Source of the DNA: DAOMFB01 sp963721385
Lineage (GTDB): Bacteria; Acidobacteriota; Thermoanaerobaculia; UBA5066
Direction: 5' to 3'
DNA length: 64,000 bases
Assembly (NCBI GenBank): GCA_963721385.1
Contig: CAVRJB010000006.1
Span: 62,001 to 126,000 of the forward strand
Shown: positions 29,142 to 37,927 of the stretch, piece by piece
Layout: each line of letters begins with the position of its first letter
Position numbering within the stretch: position 1 is the first letter of the stretch
The notes under the pieces: generated by a model
What the model was told of the DNA's origin: nothing
Databases searched by the model: none
What the model saw: the letters and a program-made list of their open reading frames with translations, nothing else
Translations under genes and position numbers: made by a program

Positions 29142-29513
29142 ATGGCGCGTGCATTGGCGGTCCTTCTGACGGCCATTTCTCTCGCGGTTTCGAACGCGGC
29201 GCCGCTCCATCCCGTGCCGACTCTCGTTCACCGTGCCGAGTGCTGCTGCGATCCCTCGACGCCGCTCGACAAGTGCTGCTGCCGGGGTAGCGGTGAGGCA
29301 AGCGACGGCAGAGTCCGCCTCGAAAAGAGCTGTCGGCTCCCCGAGTCGTCCTCCGAGGGGTGGGCCCCGCTTGCGGCCCGGCTGGCCGTCTTGAAGGCCG
29401 CGGCAGCGCTTCCCGCGCCCGAGGTCACTCGCCCCGTCTGCGCCGGTGCCTTTGGACGGCCCGGACTTCCTCTTCTTCCCGCGCCCGACCACGTTCCGCT
29501 CCTTCCTGCCTGA
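29142..29513 (+). CDS. Cys-rich exported protein
   Basis: 123 residues with a signal peptide (ALAVLLTAISLAVSNAAP). The mature N-terminus carries AECCCDPSTPLDKCCCRG, two Cys triplets 10 residues apart, then further single Cys residues. Such clusters fit soft-metal (Cu+, Zn2+) binding or multiple disulphides. Family not recognised. It lies between two membrane or envelope genes with Cys motifs, forming a small Cys-rich envelope group. Confidence 0.6.
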   Translation: MARALAVLLTAISLAVSNAAPLHPVPTLVHRAECCCDPSTPLDKCCCRGSGEASDGRVRLEKSCRLPESSSEGWAPLAARLAVLKAAAALPAPEVTRPVCAGAFGRPGLPLLPAPDHVPLLPA

Positions 29514-29596
29514 TTCCGCTTCAATCCACAGTCCGACTTTCGGGAAGTCAGGCCTGCGCCCGCTGCGACGAGGGGGCGCCGGAAAGGAGTTCCAGA

Positions 29597-30535
29597 ATGA
29601 AAGGGCCTCGTTTACGGACCCTGCTTTCGGGTTTGCTCCCCATGGGTCTTCTGGCGCTGATGGTGCCGTCCCCCGCGCTTTCTTGCTCCATTTGTCGCTG
29701 CGGAGACGCGGCGTTCAACGCCCTCGGGACCGACATCTACTCTCCGGGCGCCTTCCGGCTCGCCGTCGACTGGGACCGGTTCGACAAGACGCAGGGCCCG
29801 CCCGACGAGAGCGAATCCCAGATCCAGAACAGCGTGACCTTTACGGCCTCCTACTCGTTCGGGGACAGGGTCAATCTCGTGGCACGCGTCCCGTACAGCT
29901 TCAAGTCGCTGACGATGACGGCCGACGGCATGTCCGACGTCACGGACACTCACGGTCTCTCCGACCCGGAGTTCTTCGCCTGGATCCGCCTCTGGGCCTC
30001 GGACCTGTATCCGGGGCTGGGGCGGCGCTCGTGGTTCTCGGTTCAGGTCGGCGTCAAGACCCCGTGGGGCCAGGACGACCTCACCGGACCCGACGGGGAG
30101 CGGCTCGACCAGCACGCCCAGCCGGGGACGGGTTCGACGGATGTTTTTGCGGGACTTGGAGGCGTCTATCTCGTCGACGCCCGGTCCACGCTCTACAGTT
30201 CCGTGCAGTACCGTTGGACCGGAACGAACAAGTACGGCTATCAGTATGGCCGGATCTTCCTCGCCAACCTCGGTTATGAACGGAAGCTGAGCCGGACGTT
30301 GGACGCCGTCCTCGAGATGAATTACCGGTGGGCGGGGGAGGACACCGTGGATGCCGCCGGCATCCGGGACCCCGATACCGGCGGCGCGCTCCTCTACGTC
30401 ACGCCGCGCGTCCTCGTGAGCCTCGGTGGCGGCTTCGTGGCGCGGGCCGCGGTCCTGATTCCGACCTTCAGGAACCTGAACGGCTACCAGACCGAGCGCC
30501 CCGTCGTGAGCGCGGGCTTCACGTACCAGTTCTGA
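29597..30535 (+). CDS. outer-membrane barrel (phenol_MetA_deg-like) with N-terminal CSICRCGD
   Basis: 312 residues from ATG 29597, with AAAGGAG upstream. A signal peptide ends before SCSICRCGDAAFNALG, a Cys cluster at the mature N-terminus. Alternating beta strands follow (FRLAVDWDRF, VTFTASYSFGDRVNLVARVPY, WFSVQVGVKTPWG, TLYSSVQYRWTG), ending VSAGFTYQF with a C-terminal Phe, typical of an outer-membrane barrel. The barrel resembles the transporter/phenol MetA family. The Cys cluster suggests metal binding at the periplasmic entrance. Function unproven. Confidence 0.65.
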   Translation: MKGPRLRTLLSGLLPMGLLALMVPSPALSCSICRCGDAAFNALGTDIYSPGAFRLAVDWDRFDKTQGPPDESESQIQNSVTFTASYSFGDRVNLVARVPYSFKSLTMTADGMSDVTDTHGLSDPEFFAWIRLWASDLYPGLGRRSWFSVQVGVKTPWGQDDLTGPDGERLDQHAQPGTGSTDVFAGLGGVYLVDARSTLYSSVQYRWTGTNKYGYQYGRIFLANLGYERKLSRTLDAVLEMNYRWAGEDTVDAAGIRDPDTGGALLYVTPRVLVSLGGGFVARAAVLIPTFRNLNGYQTERPVVSAGFTYQF

Positions 30536-30572
30536 ACGCGGCGGGGCCTCGCGCCTTCCCTATACTCGACGC

Positions 30573-31268
30573 GTGGCGATCGTCGAGGCGCGCGGCCTCA
30601 CCCGCGTCTACCGCCTCGGCGAGGAGAGGATCGCCGGCATCCGCGACGCGACGCTGGCCATCGAGCCTGGAGAGCTGGCCGTCCTCGCCGGCCCGTCCGG
30701 GAGCGGCAAGACGACGCTCCTGAACCTCCTCGGCCTTCTCGACGCGCCCGACGAAGGAACGCTCGTCTTCGAGGGGCGCGACGTCTCGCGCCTCACCGAC
30801 CGGGAGCGCTCCCGGATCCGGCGCGAGCGGATCGGCTTCGTCTTCCAGACGCACCAGCTGGTGCCGGTCCTCTCGGCCGAGGAGAACGTCGCCCTCGCCC
30901 TCTGGATCCGCGACCTTCCGGAGGCCGAGTGCCGGCGGCGGGCGCGCGCGGCTCTCGAGGCGGTTGGCCTCGCGGGGCTCGAGGCGCGGCGCCCCGACCA
31001 CCTCTCGGGCGGGCAGCGGCAGCGCGTCTCCGTGGCGCGCGCCCTCGTCGGGGAGCCGGCCGTCATCCTCGCGGACGAGCCGACGGCGTCGCTCGACTCC
31101 GAGACGGCGGAGAAGCTGCTCGACCTCTTCGACGCGCTCAACCGCGATCGCGGCGTGGCGTTCGTCTACTCCAGCCACGACCCCCGAATCGTCGACCGGA
31201 CGCCGCGCCGGCTCCGGCTCCGTGACGGGCGGATCGTGCGGGACGAGCGGAACGGGGCGGCGCCGTGA
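30573..31268 (+). CDS. ABC transporter ATPase, LolD/MacB type
   Basis: 231 residues from GTG 30573. Walker A GPSGSGKTTLLNLLGLLD, Q-loop FVFQTHQLVPVLSAEENV, signature LSGGQRQRVSVARAL, Walker B VILADEPTASLD and YSSHDPR are seen. The LDxPxxGxxxxxG region and Q-loop are of the LolD/MacB class that drives mechanotransmission rather than substrate translocation. It overlaps the FtsX-type permease by 4 bases and shares an operon with a LolA-like gene. Confidence 0.9.
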   Translation: MAIVEARGLTRVYRLGEERIAGIRDATLAIEPGELAVLAGPSGSGKTTLLNLLGLLDAPDEGTLVFEGRDVSRLTDRERSRIRRERIGFVFQTHQLVPVLSAEENVALALWIRDLPEAECRRRARAALEAVGLAGLEARRPDHLSGGQRQRVSVARALVGEPAVILADEPTASLDSETAEKLLDLFDALNRDRGVAFVYSSHDPRIVDRTPRRLRLRDGRIVRDERNGAAP

Positions 31269-32497
31269 CCCTGCGCTGGTGGCGCCTCGCGATGCGAAAT
31301 CTGAGGCGGCACCTCCGGCGGACGCTCCTGACGGGCTCCATCGTCGTCGTCGGCTTCGTCGCCGTGACGATGACGGCGGGCTTCGTGGTCCAGACGTTCG
31401 ACGCGCTGAAGAAGGCCACCATCGAGGGGCTCGGCGGGCACGTCCGGATCCTCGACGCCCGGGCGGAGGGAAAGACGGAGGAGGAGGCGCAGGGGTTCCT
31501 GCTCGACGACTGGGAGGGGCTCTCGACCCTCTTCGCGAAGGACTCCCGCGTCGTGCAGGTGATGCCCAAGCTCTCGTTCTTCGGGCTCGTCTCGAAGGGG
31601 GATAAGAGCATCGCCTTCCTCGGCACAGGCACGGACCCGGCGCTCGAGGCCCGCGGCTCGTTCGCGAAGGAGATCGTGGCCGACGGCGCGTTCTTCTCGA
31701 ACCCGGACGGCGACGAGGTGATGCTCGGCTCGGGGCTCGCCCGAGCGGTCGGGGCGAAGGCCGGCGACCTGGTGACCGTCCTGACGACGACGCCGGACGG
31801 GGCCCTGAATGCCGTCGACGTCGTCGTCGCGGCGATCGTCTCGTATCCGATCAGGGAGGTCGACGACCGGCTCCTCTACATGCCGTACCGGAGCGCGGCC
31901 CGGCTCCTGAAGTCGGAGGGGAAGGCGCACACGCTCGTGGTTCTCCTGAAGGACGACCGGGAGAGCGACGCGGCGGCGAAGGCGTTCGTTGCGACCGCCG
32001 CAGCCGCGGGTCGCCACGTGGAGGCGAAGACCTGGCTCGAGACGGCCGCCTTCTACAAGCAGGTGCGGCTCCTCTACGTCGGGATCTTCCTCTTCATGGG
32101 CCTCGTCCTCGCGACGGTCGTCATCCTCGCGGTCGCGAACACGATGACGATGTCGGTGTTCGAGCGGACCCGGGAAATCGGCGCTCTCCTCGCGATCGGG
32201 ATGGAGCGGTCGCAGGTCCGGCGGCTCTTCCTCTACGAGGGGCTCCTCCTCGCGCTCTTCGGGACGGTCGCGGGCGCGGCCCTTTCACTTCTCCTCAGCG
32301 CCATCCTGAACCAGTCCGGGCTGCAGTTGCCGCCCCCGCCCGGCGGGACGCACGGGAGCCCTCTCCACATCCGGTTCTTCCTGCTGGCCTACGTCATCGG
32401 CTTCGCGATGATGACGTTCACCCTCCTCGTCGCCTCGTGGTGGCCGGCGCGCCGGGCGGCGCGACTGAATCCGGTCGAGGCGCTCGCGCATGTCTGA
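31265..32497 (+). CDS. FtsX/LolC/LolE-type ABC permease
   Basis: 410 residues with four membrane helices: one near the N-terminus (SIVVVGFVAVTMTAGFVV) and three at the C-terminus (FLFMGLVLATVVILAVANTM and two more), flanking a ~230-residue periplasmic domain. This is the FtsX/MacB permease arrangement used to extract lipoproteins or signal across the envelope. TREIGALLAIGM near the third helix is a conserved family stretch. Its partners are the ATPase upstream and the LolA-like protein downstream. Confidence 0.88.
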   Translation: MTLRWWRLAMRNLRRHLRRTLLTGSIVVVGFVAVTMTAGFVVQTFDALKKATIEGLGGHVRILDARAEGKTEEEAQGFLLDDWEGLSTLFAKDSRVVQVMPKLSFFGLVSKGDKSIAFLGTGTDPALEARGSFAKEIVADGAFFSNPDGDEVMLGSGLARAVGAKAGDLVTVLTTTPDGALNAVDVVVAAIVSYPIREVDDRLLYMPYRSAARLLKSEGKAHTLVVLLKDDRESDAAAKAFVATAAAAGRHVEAKTWLETAAFYKQVRLLYVGIFLFMGLVLATVVILAVANTMTMSVFERTREIGALLAIGMERSQVRRLFLYEGLLLALFGTVAGAALSLLLSAILNQSGLQLPPPPGGTHGSPLHIRFFLLAYVIGFAMMTFTLLVASWWPARRAARLNPVEALAHV

Positions 32498-33212
32498 CGC
32501 CGTCCTCGCGGCGCTGCTCGCCTTCGCCTCCACCGCCGCGCCCGCAGGCGACGCGGCGGCGCTCCTGGCGAGAGCCGAGCGGGTGCGGGCCGCCTTCCCG
32601 GAGGGAGTCCTGACGATCCGGGTGACGTCGTCGGCTCCGGGACAGCCGGCGAGATCCGGGACGTTCGAGGTGGCGGTGAAGGGGCGGGAGAGGTCGCGCC
32701 TTAAGTTCCTCGGAACGGAAGACGAGGGGAAGTACGTCGTCAGCGTAGGAAACGAGTCGTGGCTCCTCCTCCCGACCTCGAAGAACCCGATCCGCGTCCC
32801 GGCAAGCCACAGGATTCGCGGGGGCCTCGCGGTGGCCGACGTCGCGCGGACGAGCTTCGCCGACGACTACGATGCGGTCGTCGAGCGGGAGGACGATCTC
32901 GACGGGCGCCACTGCGCGGTTCTGCGGCTCGCCGCGAAGAAGGGGGCTTCCGTGTCGTATCCGGTGATCCGCCTCTGGGTCGACGAGAAGGAGGGCCTCT
33001 ATCGGAAGGCGGTCTTCCTCGTCGCCTCGGGCCGGACGGCGAAGGAGGCGACCTTCGACGGCTACGAGACGCGAAAGAGTACGCTGGTCCTCTCGAAGAT
33101 GACCGTCATCGACTCCCTCCGCACCGGCACGACCGTCGTGGAGTACCTCGATTACGACCGGCGGCAGGTGCCCGACGCCTTCTTCAACCCGAAGACGGCG
33201 CGGGGAGATTGA
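32490..33212 (+). CDS. LolA-like outer-membrane lipoprotein-sorting protein
   Basis: 240 residues starting MSDAVLAALLAFAST, a short signal-peptide-like start, then a LolA/LolB-like fold: FEVAVKGRERSRLKFL, ESWLLLPTSKNPIRVP, VSYPVIRLWVDEKEGL and a repeat of beta strands. Such proteins carry lipids or lipoproteins from an inner-membrane FtsX-type complex. The start overlaps the permease end by 8 bases. The three genes probably form a lipid or lipoprotein export system. Confidence 0.8.
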   Translation: MSDAVLAALLAFASTAAPAGDAAALLARAERVRAAFPEGVLTIRVTSSAPGQPARSGTFEVAVKGRERSRLKFLGTEDEGKYVVSVGNESWLLLPTSKNPIRVPASHRIRGGLAVADVARTSFADDYDAVVEREDDLDGRHCAVLRLAAKKGASVSYPVIRLWVDEKEGLYRKAVFLVASGRTAKEATFDGYETRKSTLVLSKMTVIDSLRTGTTVVEYLDYDRRQVPDAFFNPKTARGD

Positions 33213-33228
33213 GGCGAGGAGGGGAGCG

Positions 33229-33945
33229 ATGCCTGCACCGCCTTCGTTCCGGAGCGTGATGGGAAAGCTCGCAAAGCATTACGGGCCGCCCGGGCCGCCG
33301 CCGCCGAAAGGGCCCTTCGAGCTGATTCTCTGGGAGAACGTGGCGTACCTGGCCGACGACGATCGGCGTGGAGAGGCGTTCGCGCTTCTGAAGAAGCGGG
33401 TCGGAACGTCGCCGCGGAAGATCCTCGACGCCTCGACCTCGGCGCTCCGGGCCGTGGCGGCGCATGGCATTCTCGCGGAGCGGTCTGCAGGGAAACTGCG
33501 CGAGGCGGCGCGAATCGCCGTGAAGGAGTTCGACGGCGACCTGAACGCCGTCGTGGCCGGGCCGGTGGCCGCGGCCAGGAAGGCGCTCCAGAGATTCCCC
33601 GGCATCGGCAGGCCCGGGGCGGAGAAGATCCTTCTCTTCCTTCGGCGTCTCCCCTCTCTGGCGGTCGAGTCGAACGGCCTCCGCGTCCTGACGCGCCTCG
33701 GCATCATCCGCGGGGAGAAAAGCTACGCCGCGGGCTACGCGCTGGCCCAGAAGGCTGCGGCCGAGGAGCTGGGCGACGACGTCGACGTCCTGATCACGAC
33801 CCACCTGCTCCTCAGGCGGCACGGACAGACGCTCTGCCGCCGCTCGGCACCCGCGTGCGGCCGCTGCCCGCTCGCGCCGGAGTGTCTGTACCTTGCGGAC
33901 CGGCGGGCGCCGTCTTCTAATCCGGCCAAAGCGAGGCCGTCATGA
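33229..33945 (+). CDS. HhH-GPD DNA glycosylase-like protein (Nth family) with altered active site
   Basis: 238 residues. The helix-hairpin-helix is FPGIGRPGAEKIL and the C-terminal [4Fe-4S] loop is CRRSAPACGRCPLAPEC, with the exact C-x6-C-x2-C-x5-C spacing of Nth/MutY proteins. In Nth the hairpin Lys (GxGRKTA) and the Asp (VDTHV) are catalytic; here the positions read GRPGA and AVESNG, so Lys is Pro and Asp is Glu. A monofunctional or non-classical glycosylase is likely. Upstream stretch FELILWENVAYLADD is typical of a related uncharacterised subfamily. Confidence 0.82.
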   Translation: MPAPPSFRSVMGKLAKHYGPPGPPPPKGPFELILWENVAYLADDDRRGEAFALLKKRVGTSPRKILDASTSALRAVAAHGILAERSAGKLREAARIAVKEFDGDLNAVVAGPVAAARKALQRFPGIGRPGAEKILLFLRRLPSLAVESNGLRVLTRLGIIRGEKSYAAGYALAQKAAAEELGDDVDVLITTHLLLRRHGQTLCRRSAPACGRCPLAPECLYLADRRAPSSNPAKARPS

Positions 33946-34394
33946 AGACTCCCGCGATCCTGCTGATCCCTGCGCTTGCGCTTCTCGCCGGCTGCGCCGG
34001 CACGATGTCCGATCCTCTCCCTTCCCGCGATGCGGCCACCGCGACGTGCAGGGCCCTCGGGGGTCCTCCCGCAGAGGGAATCCAGCCCCCGAAGCTGGTC
34101 GAGAAGGGGAAGTCGTGGCGAGGGATCGTCCTCGGATCCGGCGGATATGCCTGCATCAAAGCGACGGTGACGCCGGAGGGAAATCTCACCGCACCCGAGA
34201 TCCTGAAGACGGACAACAAGATGTTCGCGGACGCCTTCGCGAAGTCCCTCGCGACCCGGGTCTACGAACCCGCCCGGAAGGACGGAGTCGCCGTCGCGTC
34301 GCAGATCGTCCTGACGGGTTGGTGGGCCGACACGGACTCGGGGATGTCTCTGACCGACGACCCGGTCGTGATGGCGCCCGACAAGGCACCCTGA
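33942..34394 (+). CDS. lipoprotein with TonB-C-like domain
   Basis: 150 residues with a lipobox signal (ALALLAGCAG). The C-terminal half, CIKATVTPEGNLTAPEILKT and following FADAFAKSLATRVYEPARKD, has the beta-alpha pattern of TonB C-terminal domains (KVxVxxdGxvxxxxvlxs, then Yxpa). It lacks the Pro-rich linker and the N-terminal helix of a true TonB. The ATG overlaps the glycosylase stop. Function unknown. Confidence 0.6.
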   Translation: MKTPAILLIPALALLAGCAGTMSDPLPSRDAATATCRALGGPPAEGIQPPKLVEKGKSWRGIVLGSGGYACIKATVTPEGNLTAPEILKTDNKMFADAFAKSLATRVYEPARKDGVAVASQIVLTGWWADTDSGMSLTDDPVVMAPDKAP

Positions 34395-34419
34395 GGGAAG
34401 ATCCTGATCGACCGGGCCC

Positions 34420-35718
34420 TCAGGCCGGCGTCGTCGGCCCGCCGCCCGTCGTGATCGTCTCGAGGCCGTGGCCATGCGGGCCGGTTTCGCGGCGGTGGAG
34501 GAGCCACGCGAAGAGGAGGCCGAAGAAGCCGAGGCTGGAGAAGAGCCACATCCCCAGCCGATATCCCGTCGGGTTCGTCGCGCTAGCGCCCGTGACGTCG
34601 TTCGCCCAGCCGATCAGGAGGTTGAAGCCGGCGAGCCCGATGTTCTGGATGAGGGTCATCAGCCCGTAGGCGGTGCCGAGCTTCTGCTCCGGGACGACGT
34701 ACGCGACCGATGGCCACATTACGGCCGGGATGAGGGAGAAGGCGATCCCCATCATCGCCATCGGGACGTAGAGCGAGACGTGCGTGTAGCCCATGAGAAG
34801 GTAGACGGGAATCAGGAGAAGGGAGCCGTACATCATCAGTAGGGCCCGCTTGCCGATCCGGTCCGCAAAGAGGCCGAAGAGCGGCGTTCCGATCATCGCG
34901 AAGAGGGTCAGCAGGCTCGACAGGAACCCGCCGAACTCGCGGCTGACTCCGTGTGCTTCCATGAAGAACTTCACCGCGAACGTCTGGAACGGGAAGATGC
35001 CCGAGTAGAAGGTGATGCAGAGCGCGACGATGAACCAGTACGAGGCGCTGAAGTTGAAGACGTCCCGCCAGACGACCTTGTCGGTGGAGCCTTCCTTGCC
35101 CAGCGAGAACCGCTTCTCGGCCCTGGACTCGAGGGCGTAGTAGACGGCCGGCCCGAGGACGCAGAAGGTCGCAAAGCCGACGGAGATCAGGAGAGGGATC
35201 TTCCAGCTCGCGAACGCCGCCTTCGCCCAGCTCGGCGAGTTGAGCGCCGCGAAGGAGCCGAGGCGCGCGATCGTCAGGTTGACCCCGAAGGCGAAGCTCA
35301 GCTCCTTCCCCTTGAACCAGCGGGCGATGCCGGTGTTCGTCGAGACGATCATCGACTCGGCCCCGAGACCGAAGACGAGCCGGCCCGCGGCCATGAGCGG
35401 CAGCGCGTCGGACGACGCGGTGATCGCGGCGCCGACGAAGCAGAGCGCGCCGAAGAGAAGCATCGCCTTTCGCGACCCGATCCGGTCGATCAGAAGGCCG
35501 CCGAGCAGCACCATGAATATGTTCGGAATGGAGTAGATGGCCTGGAGCAGCCCGATGTTCGCGTCCGAGAAGCGGAGCTGCTCCTTCAGGATGTCGGCCA
35601 TCGGGCTGATGCAGTCGTAGACGTAGTAGTTGCCGAACATCCCGACGCTGATGAAGACGAGCACGAGCCAGCGGAAAAAGCGGCTCGGCTCAGGACGGAC
35701 GGCGATCTCGGACGTCAT
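34420..35718 (-). CDS. MFS transporter
   Basis: 432 residues from ATG 35718 with twelve membrane segments. MFS signatures are present between helices 2 and 3 (GGLLIDRIGSRKAMLLFGAL) and in the second half (LFGLFADRIGKRALLMMYGS). ISPMADILKEQLRFSDANIG resembles sugar-acid/nitrate-type MFS carriers, but the substrate cannot be told. It is followed upstream on the same strand by the S9 peptidase gene at a gap of 41 bases, so the two may be co-transcribed with possible peptide salvage. Confidence 0.88.
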   Translation of the reverse strand: MTSEIAVRPEPSRFFRWLVLVFISVGMFGNYYVYDCISPMADILKEQLRFSDANIGLLQAIYSIPNIFMVLLGGLLIDRIGSRKAMLLFGALCFVGAAITASSDALPLMAAGRLVFGLGAESMIVSTNTGIARWFKGKELSFAFGVNLTIARLGSFAALNSPSWAKAAFASWKIPLLISVGFATFCVLGPAVYYALESRAEKRFSLGKEGSTDKVVWRDVFNFSASYWFIVALCITFYSGIFPFQTFAVKFFMEAHGVSREFGGFLSSLLTLFAMIGTPLFGLFADRIGKRALLMMYGSLLLIPVYLLMGYTHVSLYVPMAMMGIAFSLIPAVMWPSVAYVVPEQKLGTAYGLMTLIQNIGLAGFNLLIGWANDVTGASATNPTGYRLGMWLFSSLGFFGLLFAWLLHRRETGPHGHGLETITTGGGPTTPA

Positions 35719-35759
35719 CGACTCCTCGGCGGATTTGGTCGTTCGGGAGAGTAGGGAGA

Positions 35760-37670
35760 CTATACGGCAGGGCCCTTGAGGTACTTCACGAACCAGGCCG
35801 AGATGGCCTCCGTCGCGCGGATCCGGTTCGGAAGCCTCCGGAAGCCGTGCCCTTCGTCCGGAAAGAGAATGAACTCCACCGGCACGTTCCGCTTCTTCAG
35901 CGCCTCGACGACCTGCGTCGCTTCGACGACCGGGACGTTCGTGTCGTTCTTTCCGTGGAGGACGAGGACCGGCGCCCTGATCCAGGCGAGCTTGAAGAGG
36001 GGCGAGAGATTCTTCACGAGCTCCTTCTGCGTCTCGGGATCGCCGTATTCGGTCTTGGAGATCTGGGCCATCCAGGGTTCGGTCTCGGCAAAGAAGCTGA
36101 AGAAGTTGACGATGCCGAAGAGGTTCACGCCGGCGGCGAAGGAGTCGGGGAACGCGGTCAGGGCGGCCATGGTCACCCAGCCGCCGTAGGAGCCGCCCAT
36201 GATCCCGATTCGCTTCGGGTCCGCGAGCTTCGACCCGGCGACGTAATCCACGCACGACTTCACGTCGCGGAGGACGTTCAGACGCTTGTCCTGGTTGTCG
36301 GCGTTGACGTAGGTCCGCCCGAAACCCGACGACCCGCGGACGTTCGGCGCGAAGACGGCGATTCCCTGAGCGAGGAGCGCCTGGTAGGTGGGGTTGAAGG
36401 ACGGGACTTCCTGCGACTCGGGGCCGCCGTGGAACGACAGGACGACCGGGCCGGGCTTCGCATACTCCTTCGGAACGTAGAGCCAGCCCCAAAACGGCTT
36501 GCCGTCGAAGGCGTCCACCTTCACGAGCTCGGGGGCGACGAGCGCGTCGAGGTCGACCCCGTCGTGCCGGCTCGACGTGACCCGCGCGAACGTCCGGCTC
36601 TTCAGGTCGAGGACGAAAACGTCGCTCGGACTCTTCGACCCCGTCGCCGACATCGCGAGGCGCGTGCCGTCCTTCGAGAACGTCAGGCCGAAGGCCAGCT
36701 CGGCCGGAAGCGCGGGTCCTTTCTCGAGGCGCTTCTTCTTCAGGTTGTAGAACGCCAGCTCGCTCCTCCCGGCGACGTTCCAGAGGAGCGCGGCCTGCGT
36801 CCCGGCGTCGTCGATCTCGAAATCCTGAAGCTCCGCGTCGTCGCGGGCGGCGAGGATCTCGATCGGGCCGGGCGTCTCCTTCGAGACGTCGATCCGGCCG
36901 AAGGCGGTCATTTCCCGCCCCGCGTTCGTCGAGACGTAGACGCTCTTCCCGTCCGGCGCGAGGAGCCCCTGGAAGCTGGCGGGGCCCTCGTGCGGGGTGA
37001 GGCGCGTCTCTCTCTTCGTGGCGAGATCGACGAGGAAGAGGTCATCGTCGCCCCGCTGCGGCGTCCGCTGCAACAGCGCGGTCTTCCCGTCGCGCGAGAG
37101 GTCGGCGTACCCCGCCGAGCCCTTGCTCTCCGGGCCCATCGTCAGGGTGCCGGCCTCGACGTCGAAGATCCACGCGTCGATGTGCGCGCGGTACCTGCGG
37201 TTGGAGGCGATCGCGAGCGCCTTCCCGTCGGCGCGGAAGCTCCCGAGCCGGTTCGTCTCGGCGCCGCCGTCCGTGACGCGCTTCGCCCCGGTCCCGTCCG
37301 GCCGGACGAGCCAGACCTGCTGGTTCATCCCGCCGCCCGGCGCGACGGTGTAGGCGATCCACGTTCCGTCGGGGGACCACTTGGCGAAGCCGACGGGGTC
37401 TTCAAGGGCCGTCAGCTGGCGAGGCGCGCCCCCGGCGGCCGGGACGATCCAGAGCTGGGGGAGCCCCGACGCGTCCGAGACGTAGACGATCTCCTTCCCG
37501 TCCGGGGAAAAGCTCGGCGAGCGGGCCGAGCCGATCTTCATGTAGGCGGCGACCTTCGCCTCGAGCGCGGGGTCGGCGGCCGGGGCCGCCGCGGGCGCCT
37601 GCGCGGCGAGGGGAGACGCGAGGGCCGCAACGAGAACGGCGGCGGCGAAGCGGAATGACGCAAGGGGCAT
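35760..37670 (-). CDS. exported S9 prolyl oligopeptidase with PD40 propeller
   Basis: 636 residues from ATG 37670, with a signal peptide (FAAAVLVAALASPLAAQ). A PD40 propeller (SPSFSPDGKEIVYVSD, WSPDGTWIAYT) caps an alpha/beta hydrolase: VVLSFHGGPESQ, NVRGSSGFGRTY, GGSYGGWVTM with the catalytic Ser, VLHGKNDTNVPV with Asp and PDEGHGF with His. It is probably a periplasmic peptidase that removes short peptides. Complete, with no frameshift. Confidence 0.93.
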   Translation of the reverse strand: MPLASFRFAAAVLVAALASPLAAQAPAAAPAADPALEAKVAAYMKIGSARSPSFSPDGKEIVYVSDASGLPQLWIVPAAGGAPRQLTALEDPVGFAKWSPDGTWIAYTVAPGGGMNQQVWLVRPDGTGAKRVTDGGAETNRLGSFRADGKALAIASNRRYRAHIDAWIFDVEAGTLTMGPESKGSAGYADLSRDGKTALLQRTPQRGDDDLFLVDLATKRETRLTPHEGPASFQGLLAPDGKSVYVSTNAGREMTAFGRIDVSKETPGPIEILAARDDAELQDFEIDDAGTQAALLWNVAGRSELAFYNLKKKRLEKGPALPAELAFGLTFSKDGTRLAMSATGSKSPSDVFVLDLKSRTFARVTSSRHDGVDLDALVAPELVKVDAFDGKPFWGWLYVPKEYAKPGPVVLSFHGGPESQEVPSFNPTYQALLAQGIAVFAPNVRGSSGFGRTYVNADNQDKRLNVLRDVKSCVDYVAGSKLADPKRIGIMGGSYGGWVTMAALTAFPDSFAAGVNLFGIVNFFSFFAETEPWMAQISKTEYGDPETQKELVKNLSPLFKLAWIRAPVLVLHGKNDTNVPVVEATQVVEALKKRNVPVEFILFPDEGHGFRRLPNRIRATEAISAWFVKYLKGPAV

Positions 37671-37684
37671 GGCGATCGTTCTCC

Positions 37685-37927
37685 TCACGGCGATTGTGCG
37701 GCAGCGGCCTCCGCTTCGGCGAGGGCCTTCAGGACGAGAAGCACCCACGGCGCGCCGTGGAGGCAGAGGTCGAACCAGTCGACCGGCCGCCGGAGCGTCC
37801 CCTGGAAGAGCATCTGGAGCTTCTCGACGATGTGGGGGGGCCGGAACGGCGCGAGGCCGAGGGTCAACGCGAGGAGGATCACGAGGCCCCACGGGATCTG
37901 GTCGAGCGTCTGGCGAAGGCCGGTCAT
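37685..37927 (-). CDS. small two-helix membrane protein
   Basis: 80 residues: MTGLRQTLDQIPWGLVILLA leads into a first helix, then PFRPPHIVEKLQMLFQGTLR and a second helix PWVLLVLKALAEAEA. Similar short proteins are often annotated as RND-transporter-associated, but the role is unknown. It overlaps the upstream gene by 4 bases (ATGA) and precedes the S9 gene by 14 bases. Confidence 0.6.
   Translation of the reverse strand: MTGLRQTLDQIPWGLVILLALTLGLAPFRPPHIVEKLQMLFQGTLRRPVDWFDLCLHGAPWVLLVLKALAEAEAAAAQSP

Noticed and set aside
28230..29500. Plus-strand open frames opposite the coiled-coil barrel gene
   Set aside because: They read through the antisense of signal peptide and coiled coil, with biased Arg/Gly/Pro composition and no motif.
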